DNA from: Chara braunii
Taxonomy: Eukaryota; Streptophyta; Charophyceae; Charales; Characeae
Reading direction: 5' to 3'
Length of the DNA stretch: 29,179 bases
NCBI GenBank assembly: GCA_003427395.1
Contig: BFEA01000001.1
Coordinates: 2,980,555 to 3,009,733, forward strand
In this document: one piece after another, positions 1 through 8,955 of the stretch
Layout of the letters: the number at the start of each line of letters is the position of its first letter
How positions within the stretch are numbered: the stretch's first letter is position 1
Program-made: the position numbers and the translations under genes
Notes under the pieces: generated by a model
What the model was told of the DNA's origin: nothing
Database searches by the model: none
The model's input: the letters and a program-made list of their open reading frames with translations, nothing else

Positions 1-57
1 GCGGTAGAGTGCCACCTTGACATGGTGAAGCCATCAGTTCAAGTCTGATTATCCCTA
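1..57 (+). tRNA. trnV-GAC: Plastid-type tRNA-Val (GAC), 5' end cut off by window edge
   Basis: The sequence matches the plastid tRNA-Val(GAC) from the D-arm to the discriminator base. The anticodon loop TTGACAT carries GAC, the T-arm ATCAG/CTGAT pairs perfectly, and the 3' acceptor strand is TATCCCT. The first ~14 nt lie outside the window. The base of the anticodon stem is a C-A mismatch. In plastid genomes this gene is followed by 16S rRNA, but here unrelated AT-rich sequence follows. It is therefore most likely a plastid fragment moved to the nucleus, or a rearranged plastid copy, and probably not functional. The identity is a recognition from memory of the family. Confidence 0.75.
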
Positions 58-206
58 GATTGATGAAACCAACTAATTGATTGAAGACTGTTTAAGTTTG
101 AATTTGGAAATAAAAAAAAAAAGAGATATGTAAGAGAGTGGAAATCAATCTAATTAAGTCATCAAGCTTTGGCTGGATTTAGGCTCCCCAGAGTTCAGAT
201 GCAAGA

Positions 207-235
207 GGCAAATAACGGGAGTTGAACCCGTAATC
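207..235 (-). tRNA. 3' half of a tRNA (T-arm and acceptor strand), identity uncertain
   Basis: On the minus strand a perfect T-arm (ACGGG, loop TTCAACT, CCCGT) is followed by a TATTTGCC acceptor-like strand. No D-arm or anticodon arm lies next to it; the sequence past position 235 goes straight into an AT-rich hairpin. This looks like a tRNA fragment of organellar type, possibly trnH, but the isotype cannot be fixed without the anticodon. Confidence 0.4.
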
Positions 236-297
236 AATATACAAAGAATAAAAATTCATCTAGTTTTACTAGAAGAATTTTTGTTTTTTGTATATTG
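235..297. repeat. AT-rich stem-loop, plastid 3'-UTR-like
   Basis: The arms CAATATACAAA and TTTGTATATTG face each other, with further complementary stretches (AAAAATTC/GAATTTTT, CTAGT/ACTAG) toward a tiny loop. Such AT-rich stem-loops are common at 3' ends of plastid transcripts. Here it abuts the tRNA half and has no intact gene beside it. Its function is unknown. Confidence 0.5.
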
Positions 298-335
298 ATG
301 AATATAAATTAATTAAATCTAATTTAATTAATTTA

Positions 336-420
336 TTCATATAAATTAGTGAATATTTCATATATTATTTATTCATATAAATTTTATTCATATAAATTAG
401 TGAATATTTCATATATTATA
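336..420. repeat. AT-rich tandem repeat (about 2 copies, ~50 nt apart)
   Basis: A block containing CATATAAATTAGTGAATATT and CATATATTAT occurs twice in 298-420. It is typical of low-complexity organellar intergenic DNA and has no coding potential. Confidence 0.6.
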
Positions 421-498
421 GTTTCTCACATTATTATTTAAATTCAAAAAAACTGGATGAAGACTAGACGCTTGTACAGATGTTTTTTGCGAAGCTAG

Positions 499-843
499 AA
501 GATAAAAAAGATATGTGTTCGAGTATGTCCTATTAATCTATCTGTAGTTGATTGGAATTTTGAACAAGATATTAGAAAAAAAAAGATACAAAATTATAGC
601 ATTGATTTTGGAGTATGNATTTTCTGTGGAAATTGTGTTGAATATTGTCCAACTAATTGTTTATCTATGACTGAAGAGTATGAGCTTTCTGTATATAATC
701 GACATGAACTCAATTATGATCAAATGGCCTTGGGACGGTTACCTTTTAATTCTTTTCTAAAGATGCTTTGTATTTATTCTATTTTTTCTTACAATACTAT
801 TGAATTGTGTTATGGTATATTTACATTGAGTGTCTGGAGTTAA
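499..843 (+). pseudogene. ndhI: Plastid NdhI (NADH dehydrogenase-like subunit I), broken fragment
   Basis: A single frame read from 499 encodes the C-terminal half of plastid NdhI, an iron-sulfur subunit of the thylakoid NDH complex. The second 4Fe-4S motif is complete (C-x2-C-x2-C-x3-CP, around 616-651). Its first Cys codon contains the N at 618. It is followed by family hallmarks such as TEEYELS and ALGRLP. Only the last two cysteines of the first cluster (CVRVCP, 514-531) remain. A TAG at 496-498 closes the frame just upstream, so the N-terminal half is missing. After about 747 the family match stops, and the frame runs through unrelated residues to TAA at 841-843. The pieces around it (trnV, tRNA half) are not its plastid neighbours. 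It is best read as a plastid-derived nuclear insertion. An organellar contig join cannot be excluded. Confidence 0.85.
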
Positions 844-1260
844 TATTTAATGCAGTTAATTTGAACTTAGTAATTTTTTGCAAATATTTTGATTCTTCTG
901 CAATTATGTACGAAGAGATCTTTCATTATTTTTACCAAGAAGAGCTTTCAATATATTCAATAATGGCTTTCAAATAATTGGAACCAAGATAGAAAACAAG
1001 TCCTTTTTTTACCTAATCGAGTGGATTGTTATGTTATAATAATATCTTTTTATTCTATTAGATAAATAAGGAATTCTTTCTATTATTATATTGTTATGAG
1101 ATTTTTTTTTTTCTTTAAGTAAAAAAGCAAATTGTTTATTGTAATACTTTTGAAAAAATTGATTTTGAGTTCTGATTTCAAAAAAACTTATCTATGTTTT
1201 CTTTTCGAAGTCGAATAGCCTCCCATATAAAAAACATAGCTATAATATTAGACAAAATTT
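844..1260. other. AT-rich stretch, probably organelle-derived, no gene recognised
   Basis: Base composition stays as AT-rich as the ndhI fragment and then changes abruptly at the GA repeat at 1261. No conserved plastid gene could be recognised. The abrupt change makes ~1260 the likely end of the organelle-derived block. Confidence 0.45.
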
Positions 1261-1284
1261 GAGAGAGAGAGAGAGAGAGAGAGA
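1261..1284. repeat. (GA)n microsatellite
   Basis: About 12 GA units sit exactly at the change from AT-rich plastid-like DNA to GC-richer nuclear-type DNA. Confidence 0.9.
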
Positions 1285-2306
1285 GGAGGGCCGGCCGGGT
1301 TGATAACTGCCTCCAAATTTGAACTGCGTCTTCTGTTTCCAAAATTGGCAGTACATAATCCTCTTCGTAGTGTTTTGGACCTCTTGTTTGTCTCTGAGCT
1401 TTTACCTGCCCTTCACAGGCATTCTACCTATCACTGTGGGGGCCTTCTTTACGTTTTCATTGCTTCTCTTTTTGCCGCACTTCCCCTGTTTCATTGATCC
1501 TTCTACATACACCTCCTTTGCTTGTACGGTCATGAAATGATAGCACGATCCTCTTTGACCATCCTCTGCAGTACCTTATGTAAGGAACATGTAAATGTGA
1601 GCAATTACGCCCCTGACCGAGCAGAAAAAGTCCGTTCCCCACGTGCAGCGTGCAACCCTTGTAGCCAACCAGTAGGCTCAGCCCACAAGTTGGTTACAAG
1701 AGTCTGGGCCTTCACAGTCTTCCGGAAGGGCTCCGGGCAGAGGATACTGGGACAGGGCGCAGCCTACTCGTGGCCACTCCAGCCTCGCCCTCCAGTACAA
1801 AAGAAGGCTGGCCACCCAACCAGACACATTCGGGCGAAGACCAGACATGATTGAGTGGAATTGAAAGCAGAAAGCCCTTCCACCACCGCCAATCATTAAT
1901 ACAACTCCGATGTAGTCTTCCCAATAGCCTCCTGAACGCCCATCCTGCTTCCTAGCTCCTAGTCATCTAGCCTATCAACATGCCAACAAATGTCCACATG
2001 TCAATCAACCAATGCCGCTCAAAGACTCTGATCGAACTGCCTGCCTTCATCAACACCAGGTACGTGCCTCGTTCACCACCTCCTTTCTCTAACGATCACC
2101 GCACTTCCACCATATGGCTATGGCGTGCGCAGCCTGCCCATCGCTGGCACCCCTTTCCTGCTCACTCCAACCACAGCAGCTTCTCTCCTGGGTTGCTGGA
2201 CACCGCTGATGTAGCAATCTGGCTTATGGCTGATCTCGTTGCTTGGATCCTTGCAGTTTGAGCATAACAGAAAGATTTACACAACTGGTTAGTGCCCAAC
2301 AGAAAA
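1285..2306. other. Unassigned unique-looking sequence
   Basis: Short open frames occur on both strands here (e.g. 1319-1540 plus, 1678-1896 minus). None shows a recognisable domain or is supported by splice-site context. I see no tRNA and no repeat longer than a few tens of bases. Confidence 0.5.
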
Positions 2307-2479
2307 ATTGCAAGAATTCATTCAAAGCTCCTAAGATACAGACAAAGAAATGAATTTCGAATTTTCTCTACGAGTGTCCATCACAGTGGAGAGACAGGGA
2401 AGGGAAATTGCGATAGACACCCATCCTGAAAAATCATTTCTTTCTGTATCGTACAGACTTTGAATTGGATTCTTGCAAT
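2307..2479. repeat. Inverted repeat, ~45-nt arms, with a third partial copy at 2655-2700
   Basis: The left arm 2307-2352 is the imperfect reverse complement of 2435-2479 (shared blocks ATTGCAAGAATTCA / TTTCTTT-CTGTATC). A third copy in the same orientation as the right arm lies at 2655-2700. It is split by the U2-derived insertion and resumes at 2800. This may be a small foldback element with a tandem duplication. Confidence 0.55.
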
Positions 2480-2702
2480 AGGTCTCACTAAACTACTCAC
2501 CTAATGCACAAAAGACGAATATATGACGGTGTGTCTTTCCACGTTGTAACGGAAAATTCATTCTTTTTGCAAGTATGGAGGGCAGTGGAGCAAGGCCCAA
2601 TTGTTGGCACTAACCATGTTCAAACTGTTGTGATGAACACCCGTTGAGAAAAGTCGTTTCTTTGTCTGTATCTTTCAACAAAAACTTTGAATTCGATTCT
2701 TT

Positions 2703-2796
2703 TTTTTTTTTCCCCCTTTTAAGGCTTTTATTGTATTCTTATGGACCACGGAACAGATAGTACCCTTCATCTTAGCCAAAAGGCCGAGAAAGGTAT
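2703..2796 (-). pseudogene. U2 snRNA 5'-end-derived retroposed sequence with A-tail
   Basis: Read on the minus strand from 2796, the sequence starts ATACCTTTCTCGGCCTTTTG, the start of U2 snRNA, and continues with GGCTAAGAT. The branch-point recognition region is altered (GGTACTATCTG instead of GTAGTATCTG). Similarity to U2 ends after about 46 nt. The next ~35 nt are unrelated and run into an A-tract (T-run at 2701-2711 on the plus strand). Flanking 14-nt near-identical sequences (GAATTCGATTCTTT at 2689-2702 and GATTTCGATTCTTT at 2797-2810) look like a target-site duplication. The A-tail plus duplication implies LINE-type retroposition. It could be a truncated or chimeric U2 retropseudogene, or a member of a U2-headed SINE family. 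Confidence 0.8.
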
Positions 2797-2855
2797 GATT
2801 TCGATTCTTTCAATAACCATTGCTGTAAATCTTTTTGACAAGTTAAACTGCCAGT

Positions 2856-3908
2856 TGCAATAACCCGCTCTGATATGCCTATGTGGTCGGCTAAGGGGGG
2901 CCACCAGCAGGCCACGAAAGGGCCCTAAGGCCCTGCGTCCGACCGTGGTGAACAGAACCCCTGAAATGTGGCTTCAGAGGCCCTGCGCCCTACAGTTGAC
3001 CAAAGTCAACTGTATCGAGGCTCACGAGTCAAGATCTTCACGGGCCCAGTCTTGGCCACCGATCAGACGCACACACTTCGTTGTACACAGGTATCCAGAC
3101 TGCATTCGGTCCAAGTGGAAGTCTGCAACTGTACGAGATCCAGGCTGTCGGCTGTGAGTCAATCTGAGCCTCCGCACATGAGAGACCAGTGGCTGGTTAA
3201 CAGCGTCAAAACTATTTGTTGACCCAGCCCGTGGGAGTCAACATTCAGTCTTGCCTTGCTGCTTGATGCTGGCACGACGCTGGCTGGACGCTGGCAAGAT
3301 GTTGGTTCTACGCTGGCATTTTGCGTCGACGACGCGATCCTCCTGCTTTGCGTGCTGGCGCCTCTCTGCTTCTGGTGCCAGCTGTCTTATTGGATGCTGA
3401 TGTGGCATTCGCCATGCTGTCTTTGACATTGCTGACGTGGCGCATGCCACGCTGTCTTCAACGCAGATTGGGAATGCGACAAGGAGGGAGATAGGGATCT
3501 GTGGGATTGGTTGAGTGAGAGAGAGGGAACTTTCCTGTTGATGCTGTCGATATTGCGTGCTGCAGAGACGTCTTCATGGGACATCTGCGCCTATGTGGTA
3601 CTACGTTGTGATCAGATCTTGTCAGGCTTGTTTCTGGGACACTGTTTGCTGACGTGGATGAGGGGAGACACCCGAAGGAGAAGTGGGGAATGAGGGAGTT
3701 CTATCTACAGGAGTAGTTCTATCTACATAGATATTGGTGGATACTTTCTCTTCCACCTAAGTCTTTTCTCCCTCTTTCCTACTTCGTCCTATGGTTACAA
3801 GAGATCGTATTGCAGATGACATTTCACAATTATTGAAGACATTTGTCAGCACTCAGTTATCTTGTATTTTGACACTTGACGAGTTTCCTCCAGACTGGGT
3901 TCATTACA
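2856..3908 (+). mobile_element. LTR1: solo-type long terminal repeat, same family as the 8970-9988 LTR
   Basis: This block starts TGCAATAACCC and ends CTGGGTTCATTACA. The same terminal signatures bound LTR2 and LTR3 (TGTAATAACCC at the start, CTGGGTTCATTACA at the end of LTR3). Internal similarity is patchy but clear: GGCTTCAGAGGCCC, CAGTTGACC, GACCCAGCCC, CATTCAGTCTTGC, repeated GCTGGC words and GCTGACGTGGC. Length is about 1.05 kb, near the 1.02-1.04 kb of the others. No pol sequence adjoins it, so it appears to be a solo LTR. No clean 5-bp target duplication is visible (CCAGT left, CAGCG right). It lies upstream of the carbonic anhydrase exon, probably in an intron. Confidence 0.7.
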
Positions 3909-3954
3909 CAGCGCTTCTTCCTGCATCCATACATCCTTGAATCACCTCCCTCTT

Positions 3955-4250
3955 CCCTCTCCTAAACACTAATCCTCTTTCCCTACTCCTTTTTGACACA
4001 TGCAGAGCTGCACCATTCCATCTTGCCCCATTTGCGTCTATCACAGACTGTCAGTCAACAAATGTTGTAACCCCACTCTCCCACGTATGGCGACCCTACC
4101 CTTCCTTGGCTGAAGCTGTGCTGGGAGAGTGGGGTTACGGCATTTGTTGACTGACAGTCTGTGATAGACGCAAATGGGGTAAGATGGACTGGTGCGGCTC
4201 CGCTCTTGTCAAAAAGGATTAGGGGAAGAGTACTAGTGATTAGGAGAGGG
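3955..4250. repeat. Long foldback: ~127-nt arms around a ~38-nt loop
   Basis: The left arm ~3955-4083 and right arm ~4122-4250 are inverted copies. The inner ~75 nt are nearly identical (CCCCATTTGCGTCTATCACA and ACTGTCAGTCAACAAATG on the left, their complements on the right). The outer parts are more diverged. A transcript would form a long stem resembling a MITE, foldback or siRNA/miRNA precursor. No coding content is seen. Confidence 0.85.
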
Positions 4251-4387
4251 AATCGAATTCATACCTTAACTCAAACCAAATCCACTGGTGTCGGTCCTTG
4301 CCAGACTTGTAGGCCTCACAGAGTTCTTTTGACTCTACCTCCTAGAGTTGTATCTGGAGAATCCAGCGTCCCTGTGTTCAGATTGTC

Positions 4388-4423
<36 letters not shown>

Positions 4424-4526
4424 GTGTTTGCCTCCCCATATCGTGAGTTTGCATCCATGGTGCCTGTCCTTGGGTTTTGTCGAGTTGAAGTTGACTGTAG
4501 GGCTGTGATTCTCCTTGACCTAGGCT

Positions 4527-4649
4527 GACGATTTGTCATTATAACAGCTGGAAACCAGGGCCAGAGTCCCTAACAAGCTTGAGACTCTGACGATTTGTCA
4601 TTATAACAGCTGGAAACCAGGGCCAGAGTCCCTAACAAGCTTGAGACTC
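4527..4649. repeat. Perfect tandem duplication, unit 62 nt
   Basis: Units at 4527-4588 and 4589-4649 are identical over 61 nt, starting GACGATTTGTCATTATAACA. The lack of divergence suggests a recent duplication or an assembly duplication. It lies in the putative intron before the carbonic anhydrase exon. Confidence 0.95.
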
Positions 4650-4933
4650 GCCCACACCTTTCCCCGTTATGGCCAGGAGAGCCTGAGACAGCGGCATTGA
4701 TTTCTTCCTGTCGGGAAGGACGTACCATTGCTCCACCCCTGGTACCTTCCTGAGACCCTTGCTGATGCTATTCCCCTTACTGTTCACCTTGGAAGCCCCC
4801 GACGCCTAAAACCTTGCTGGTAGCTCCGCCCCTGGTTGCAGAACATGTCTCTCTTGAGTTTACGATTTGCTGTTTCCTCAACCACTGATCAAATTTCTGA
4901 GAACTGATCGTGAGGTGGCTGTTGGCTGTGCAG

Positions 4934-5182
4934 ATTTGGGCAGGCAATCCAGCGAAATTTCTCAGGAATCTTACCGCTGATGAGTCCCAGTTTATTGCCA
5001 AGTCAGCAGAGAGCTATGCACAGCTAGCTTCTATACATGCTGAGGAATGTGCCAAGTCATTTGAAGAGATCGAGGCAGACAAAGAGGCGAGGAAAAAGGC
5101 TGCTCAGCAAGATGATGATTATGACTCTCATATTGGGATCATCAGGCCAACCACAAGAACGACTGCACCGTCGACAAGCTGA
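4934..5182 (+). CDS. Gamma-carbonic anhydrase-like protein, C-terminal exon
   Basis: The encoded ~82 residues match the C-terminal tail of plant mitochondrial gamma-carbonic anhydrases, the trimeric left-handed beta-helix proteins attached to respiratory complex I. Recognisable family landmarks, in order, are WAGNPAKFLRNLT, a helix ending SYAQLASIHAEECAKSFE, a charged KEARKKAA stretch, and DDDYDSHIGI before the stop. The catalytic beta-helix with its metal-binding His residues is not in this exon. The exon is proposed to begin after the acceptor GGCTGTGCAG (AG at 4932-4933) in phase 0. The upstream codons of the same open frame (4910-4933) look intronic. The stop is TGA at 5180-5182, so the tail is shorter than in Arabidopsis homologues. 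Upstream exons could not be found in 1285-4900, which holds an LTR and repeats. They are either outside the window or lost. Family assignment is from recalled motifs. Confidence 0.8.
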   Translation: MWAGNPAKFLRNLTADESQFIAKSAESYAQLASIHAEECAKSFEEIEADKEARKKAAQQDDDYDSHIGIIRPTTRTTAPSTS

Positions 5183-5218
5183 GTGATTGTCACTGTGGTG
5201 GGCTTAGAACGGTAAGCA

Positions 5219-5228
5219 TACACACACA

Positions 5229-5275
<47 letters not shown>

Positions 5276-5300
5276 AGGGGGCAGGGGGGGGGGGGGGGGG
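5219..5300. repeat. Compound (CA)n-(GA)n-G-run microsatellite
   Basis: CA repeats (5219-5248) pass into GA repeats (5249-5269) and then a G-rich run broken by single A or CA. It begins about 37 nt after the carbonic anhydrase stop codon and may lie in the 3' UTR. The G-run could form quadruplexes and is prone to assembly error. Confidence 0.9.
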
Positions 5301-6071
5301 TTCTATGTGCGGGCAAGTTTTTTGTGGAGGGTAGGAGACACTAGGGGGTGAATACCTACTACTTTTAGCAGTGGGATGTATACATGTGTGTTGTTTGCAG
5401 AGGACCTCACAGATGTGTGTCATGGGCTCAGTGCACGTTTTTCACTTTTCATGATTAAATCAAGCAGATGTCATTTCTTATCTTAACTGGCTTAATTCAC
5501 TGAATTAAGTGATGATTGGGCACATGGTGCTTAGGGAACTGTTTTTTTCTTGTTGACTTGATTTTCTAATTTGATTCTGAGACTTGTATGCTATTAGTTT
5601 GTTTCCAGGGTTCTTCAGCTGTTTCTGCAGTCCAAAGAGCAGAAGAACACGTCCCCCTTCCTTTTCTAATTGGAAATTGTTTTCATAGACGAGCAACTTG
5701 CCCTCTTGATGTTGTGGACAGATTAGTGCGCTCTCAACTTCAATTAAAAGGACTGCGACCACCAATATGGGGTTGCCTAGGGGGCATGATCTTCGAGAGT
5801 GGGAGCAGGGTGGTGTCCCTTCTGCTGCTTTGGTGGTTCCTATGGTGCGGTTCTACCTGTTCTTTTCTTTTCCATTTAAATTGCTGCGTTCTGTCAATTT
5901 GTGTCACTATTTCTTTTCCTTCCTTTTTTTTGCCCGTCAGCTCCTGCTCAACACAGCCGGAGGTTGTATTTGACACCAACCTTGTATCCCCTTCCGTTTC
6001 TCTCTTCACATAAAAAACTCACAGATGTCCAGCAGTCATCTAGAGAGGCAGCGACCTTTACTGCCTGTGCA

Positions 6072-6073
<2 letters not shown>
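5301..6073. other. Unassigned region, possible 3' UTR or weak exon-like segment
   Basis: An open frame at 5588-6013 (plus) follows an acceptor-like GTTTGTTTCCAG near 5598-5609. Its translation has no domain I recognise, and its tail is T-rich low complexity. It may be a transcribed 3' region of the carbonic anhydrase gene, but nothing proves it. Confidence 0.3.

Positions 6074-6165
<92 letters not shown>
6074..6165. repeat. Compound (GT)n-(GA)n microsatellite
   Basis: About 22 GT units run directly into about 24 GA units. Similar GT-to-GA transitions occur at 21085-21266 and, as CA-to-GA, at 5219 and 25735. Confidence 0.95.
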
Positions 6166-6166
<1 letters not shown>

Positions 6167-6816
6167 CAATTGATGAAATCAGTGTACCCATTTTTTCGAT
6201 CTCCAAGCCCTGCCCGGCTGGGGAGACGTCTAGCTCTTGAGTCTTATAACATATTTTGTGCTCCTGTCTCTCAACAGAGCTTAGTGCCTGAGGTTTGGTC
6301 GCTACTGGATCGCAACGTAGTTTCTCTGGTTTGAAGCACTAGTACCCCGTCCAGCTACTGGGGAGAATGCGGTGGTTAACACAACGCCATGGACGGAGGA
6401 GGCCTCTACCGATCAGGAATGCCGGCGCCGTCGGGTAGGAGGCCCTTGCTTATGATTGTGGTGTATTCTGGGGGCATGCAGAATCACACATTTGAAAAGA
6501 GAGGCTCGGAGGTACTGGCGGCTTAAATTGCACATTGGGTGAAAGGGCCAGAGTTACTCGCAGCTTAAAGTCACACATTGGAAAAAAGAGGCTCAGAGGT
6601 GCTGGCAGTTTAAGCACCAACTAGGTGGGACCTCACTTTGGGAGGGCCAACCCTCTCCGATTGTGAACCAGACACAGCAAGCAGGTGAAAGAAAGCAGGT
6701 GAAGCTACTGGATGCAGCTGACCTCTGGTGCTGTTACCATATTTACCTGTGCGCATGTGCAGTGGGGTATGTGCACATTACACTTTGTGTTGTGCACTGT
6801 GTAGTGCAGAAAAGCT
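6166..6816. other. Unassigned region with a ~50-nt imperfect triplicate at 6481-6615
   Basis: Three diverged tandem copies around CACACATT-GAAAA-GAGGCTC-GAGGT-CTGGC-TTAA occupy 6481-6615. The remainder has no recognisable coding or RNA feature. A splice-acceptor-like CTCTCAACAG near 6269-6278 is noted without a supported exon. Confidence 0.45.
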
Positions 6817-7859
6817 TGTGAAATGAACCCAGTCAGATGGAAAGCTCAACAATGTCGGAGTACAGAATGTCTCAAAGCAGTTTCAATGTCTCCAAGATCA
6901 TATATGTAATCAAGAGTCCAATGTCTCGTAACCAGAGAAGAAGCTTTTATGGGAGGAAGATAAGATTTAGAGGGCGGAAGAGAAAGAACTCATCAGCGAA
7001 GCAGATAGATCTCCTTCACAGGCCCACTCCTCCCACTCGCCACGTCAGCAGACACTCTCCTCTGACACGCTCTGACAACGAACAAGTCTCAACGTCGTGC
7101 ACACGGTGCAGACTCCTTCTGAAGACAACAGCAATACGCAATGTCGAGACAATCGGAACAAGTAAGCTCTCCTTTTTTTTTTGACCAATCTCACAGCCCT
7201 GATCCTCCTCCTCGCCGATATCTCATCAACGTCGTAGACAGTGTGGCAAGTTCCACGTCAGCATAATCAAGAGACTGGCTGGTGCCACAGACAGAGGAGG
7301 GCACCAGCGCCAAGCAGTAGCAGTCTTTGTCATCGTCCAACATCAACCCAGCGTATAGCCAGCAACGAGCCAGCGTAGTGCCAGCGCTTTGCCAGTGTCA
7401 AGCAGCATGTGCAAGACTGAATGTCGGTCAGCAGGGGCTGGGTCAACATATAGTGTTAACTCCGGTTGACCATCCTTGGGTCTCTCAGATACGATGGTCA
7501 AGATCGACTCTCAGCCAATGGCCCGGATCCCATACAGTTGCAGATTCCCACTTGGATATTCTTAACAGATGTCTGCAAACAGCCATGTGTGTGTGTCTGA
7601 TCGGTGGCCTGGGCTTGACTTTGACTGGTGAGCCTGAGTTTCCGTGCTGCTAATGACCTTTGGCTTTCCACGGTCAACTGTTGCACGTTGGGCCTCTGAA
7701 GCCCAGTTTTAGGCCTTGCTTCGGGTACCCACAGTAGCAGGGCTTTGTTCAGACCATTTTCAGGGCTTGGGTGCAGCAGTTGACACCTGTTCCGGCCCTT
7801 AGACCGAAAGACGACCCCAAGGCCCACGACTATTGCATGATTTGAGCTGGATTATTGCA
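6817..7859 (-). mobile_element. LTR2: solo-type LTR of the chromovirus family
   Basis: Read on the minus strand it starts TGCAATAATCC at 7859 and ends near CTGGGTTCATTTCACA at 6817. Internal words are shared with LTR1: GGCTTCAGAGGCCCA, CAGTTGACC, CCACCGATCAGACACAC, GTTGACCCAGCCCCTG, CATTCAGTCTTGC and GCTGACGTGG. It is about 1.04 kb and not joined to recognisable pol. No matching target duplication is visible. It lies opposite in orientation to LTR1, with the carbonic anhydrase exon between them. Confidence 0.65.
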
Positions 7860-8720
7860 CTCGGCAGGGCACTCAAGAAAGTTGAAAAAAAGGAACAGAA
7901 AAATAAGGAAAATTCTTGTTTTTGGAACTTTTAATACCTGTGAGCCTTTTTTTGCCGCGGAGGAAAAGGACTGTGGGCCAAGCTTTGCCGGAGCTTCAGC
8001 GTGACCTCTTTTTTTTTTTTCTTTTTTTTTGGCTGGTGCCACCAGCCATTCTGGTCTGGTGATGCCTGCCCTCCTGAGAATGTGGGACCTCCAACGAATG
8101 CGCTATAGGTTAGCCCGCATTCTTAGGATATTTTTAAGTTTTGCCTGGGAAAGGTGAGAAGTCCTTGGGGATTCGTGCATTCTGATTTTTCTTTCTTCTT
8201 TGTCCAGACTCTAAAAGCGTGCGTTGCTCACGTAAAACATAAATCTTGGGTTTATGAAAACGCGCGAAGCGATCACTTCGAAAAACAAGTGGAGTGTTGT
8301 TGTTTACGAAGTATTGATCAATTACACAGACCTACTTTTCAATCCATTTGTGGAAACATAGCATGTGTTTCTAATCATGACACCAAGGCTGCGGCGCATC
8401 ATTACTTTGAAAAAGTGATCTCTTGCGAGCGCCTGCAAAGCACTGAAGATTTGACGCGTAGTGTTGATAGCTTTGTTATGCGGGATTACATTTTTTTTTT
8501 ATTAGTTCTATCCATCTCCAGGGACCCAAGGACTCGAAAAATCAAAATAANTAAATTCTTGAGTCATTTCAATAGGCTCAGAAATCACACGTTTCTCTGA
8601 ATCATCGTATCAGACTTCCACATATCCATTTAAGGGAGCTCAAGTTCGCAAATGATTGGAGAATCATGTATAAATGATATGATTACACGCTGCGCACCAA
8701 ATTGCAAACAAACCGTGCAA
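7860..8720. other. Unassigned sequence between LTR2 and the mitochondrial-type fragment
   Basis: It contains T-rich runs (8010-8030) and a short perfect hairpin GGCTGGTG-C-CACCAGCC at 8031-8047. A plus-strand open frame at 8154-8600 spans the N at 8551 and has no recognised domain. The stretch from ~8154 could belong with the mitochondrial-type block that follows, but I could not identify a gene in it. Confidence 0.35.
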
Positions 8721-8789
8721 GCAGATAGATTAAAGGTAAATTGTCTGCCTTCCAAGCAGGGGATATGGGTTCGATTCCCGTTATCCGCA
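8721..8789 (+). tRNA. trnG-UCC: Organellar-type tRNA-Gly (UCC), probably non-functional copy
   Basis: The full-length cloverleaf can be drawn. The anticodon stem TCTGC/GCAGG encloses CTTCCAA, giving anticodon TCC. The T-arm ATGGG/CCCGT has loop TTCGATT. The acceptor GCAGATA pairs with TATCCGC except for one A-C mismatch at position 3, where GCGGATA would pair. The D-arm is short (TTAAAGGTAAATT). Only 11 nt separate it from a truncated SSU rRNA fragment of mitochondrial type, so it is probably part of a mitochondrial insertion in nuclear DNA. The mismatch looks like a G-to-A decay change. Confidence 0.7.
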
Positions 8790-8800
8790 ATTGCGATTTG

Positions 8801-8955
8801 CTGCTGCCTCCCATAGGAGTCTGGGCTGTGTCTCAGTCCCAGTGTGGCTGATCATCCGAAAAGACCAGCTAAGCATCATCGGCTTGGTCACCCTTTACCT
8901 AACCAACTACCTAATACTACACGGGCTTATCAAACAGCGCTAAAAGCTTCAACTA
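8801..8955 (-). rRNA. rrn18: Fragment of mitochondrial-type small-subunit rRNA
   Basis: The plus strand begins with CTGCTGCCTCCCATAGGAGT, the complement of the universal SSU site near E. coli position 340-358. It continues through GTCTCAGTCCCAGTGTGGCT to about E. coli position 200. The stretch CATCCGAAAAGACCAGC followed by AAGCATCATCGGCTTGGTC is of alpha-proteobacterial/plant mitochondrial type and differs from plastid 16S. Only ~155 nt remain, so it cannot be functional. It ends 14 nt before the chromovirus LTR. Confidence 0.85.

Noticed and set aside
1319-1540. Hydrophobic 73-residue frame resembling a membrane segment
   Set aside because: T-rich DNA gives Phe/Leu-rich frames by chance. 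There is no family match and no supporting splice or start context.
8154-8600. 148-codon plus-strand frame
   Set aside because: Spans an N, no recognisable domain, and lies in possible mitochondrial-type DNA without a known gene match.
8801-8955. SSU rRNA piece as bacterial contamination
   Set aside because: Only ~155 nt, truncated at both ends and embedded in transposon DNA, with mitochondrial-type signature. Contamination would normally bring longer bacterial sequence.
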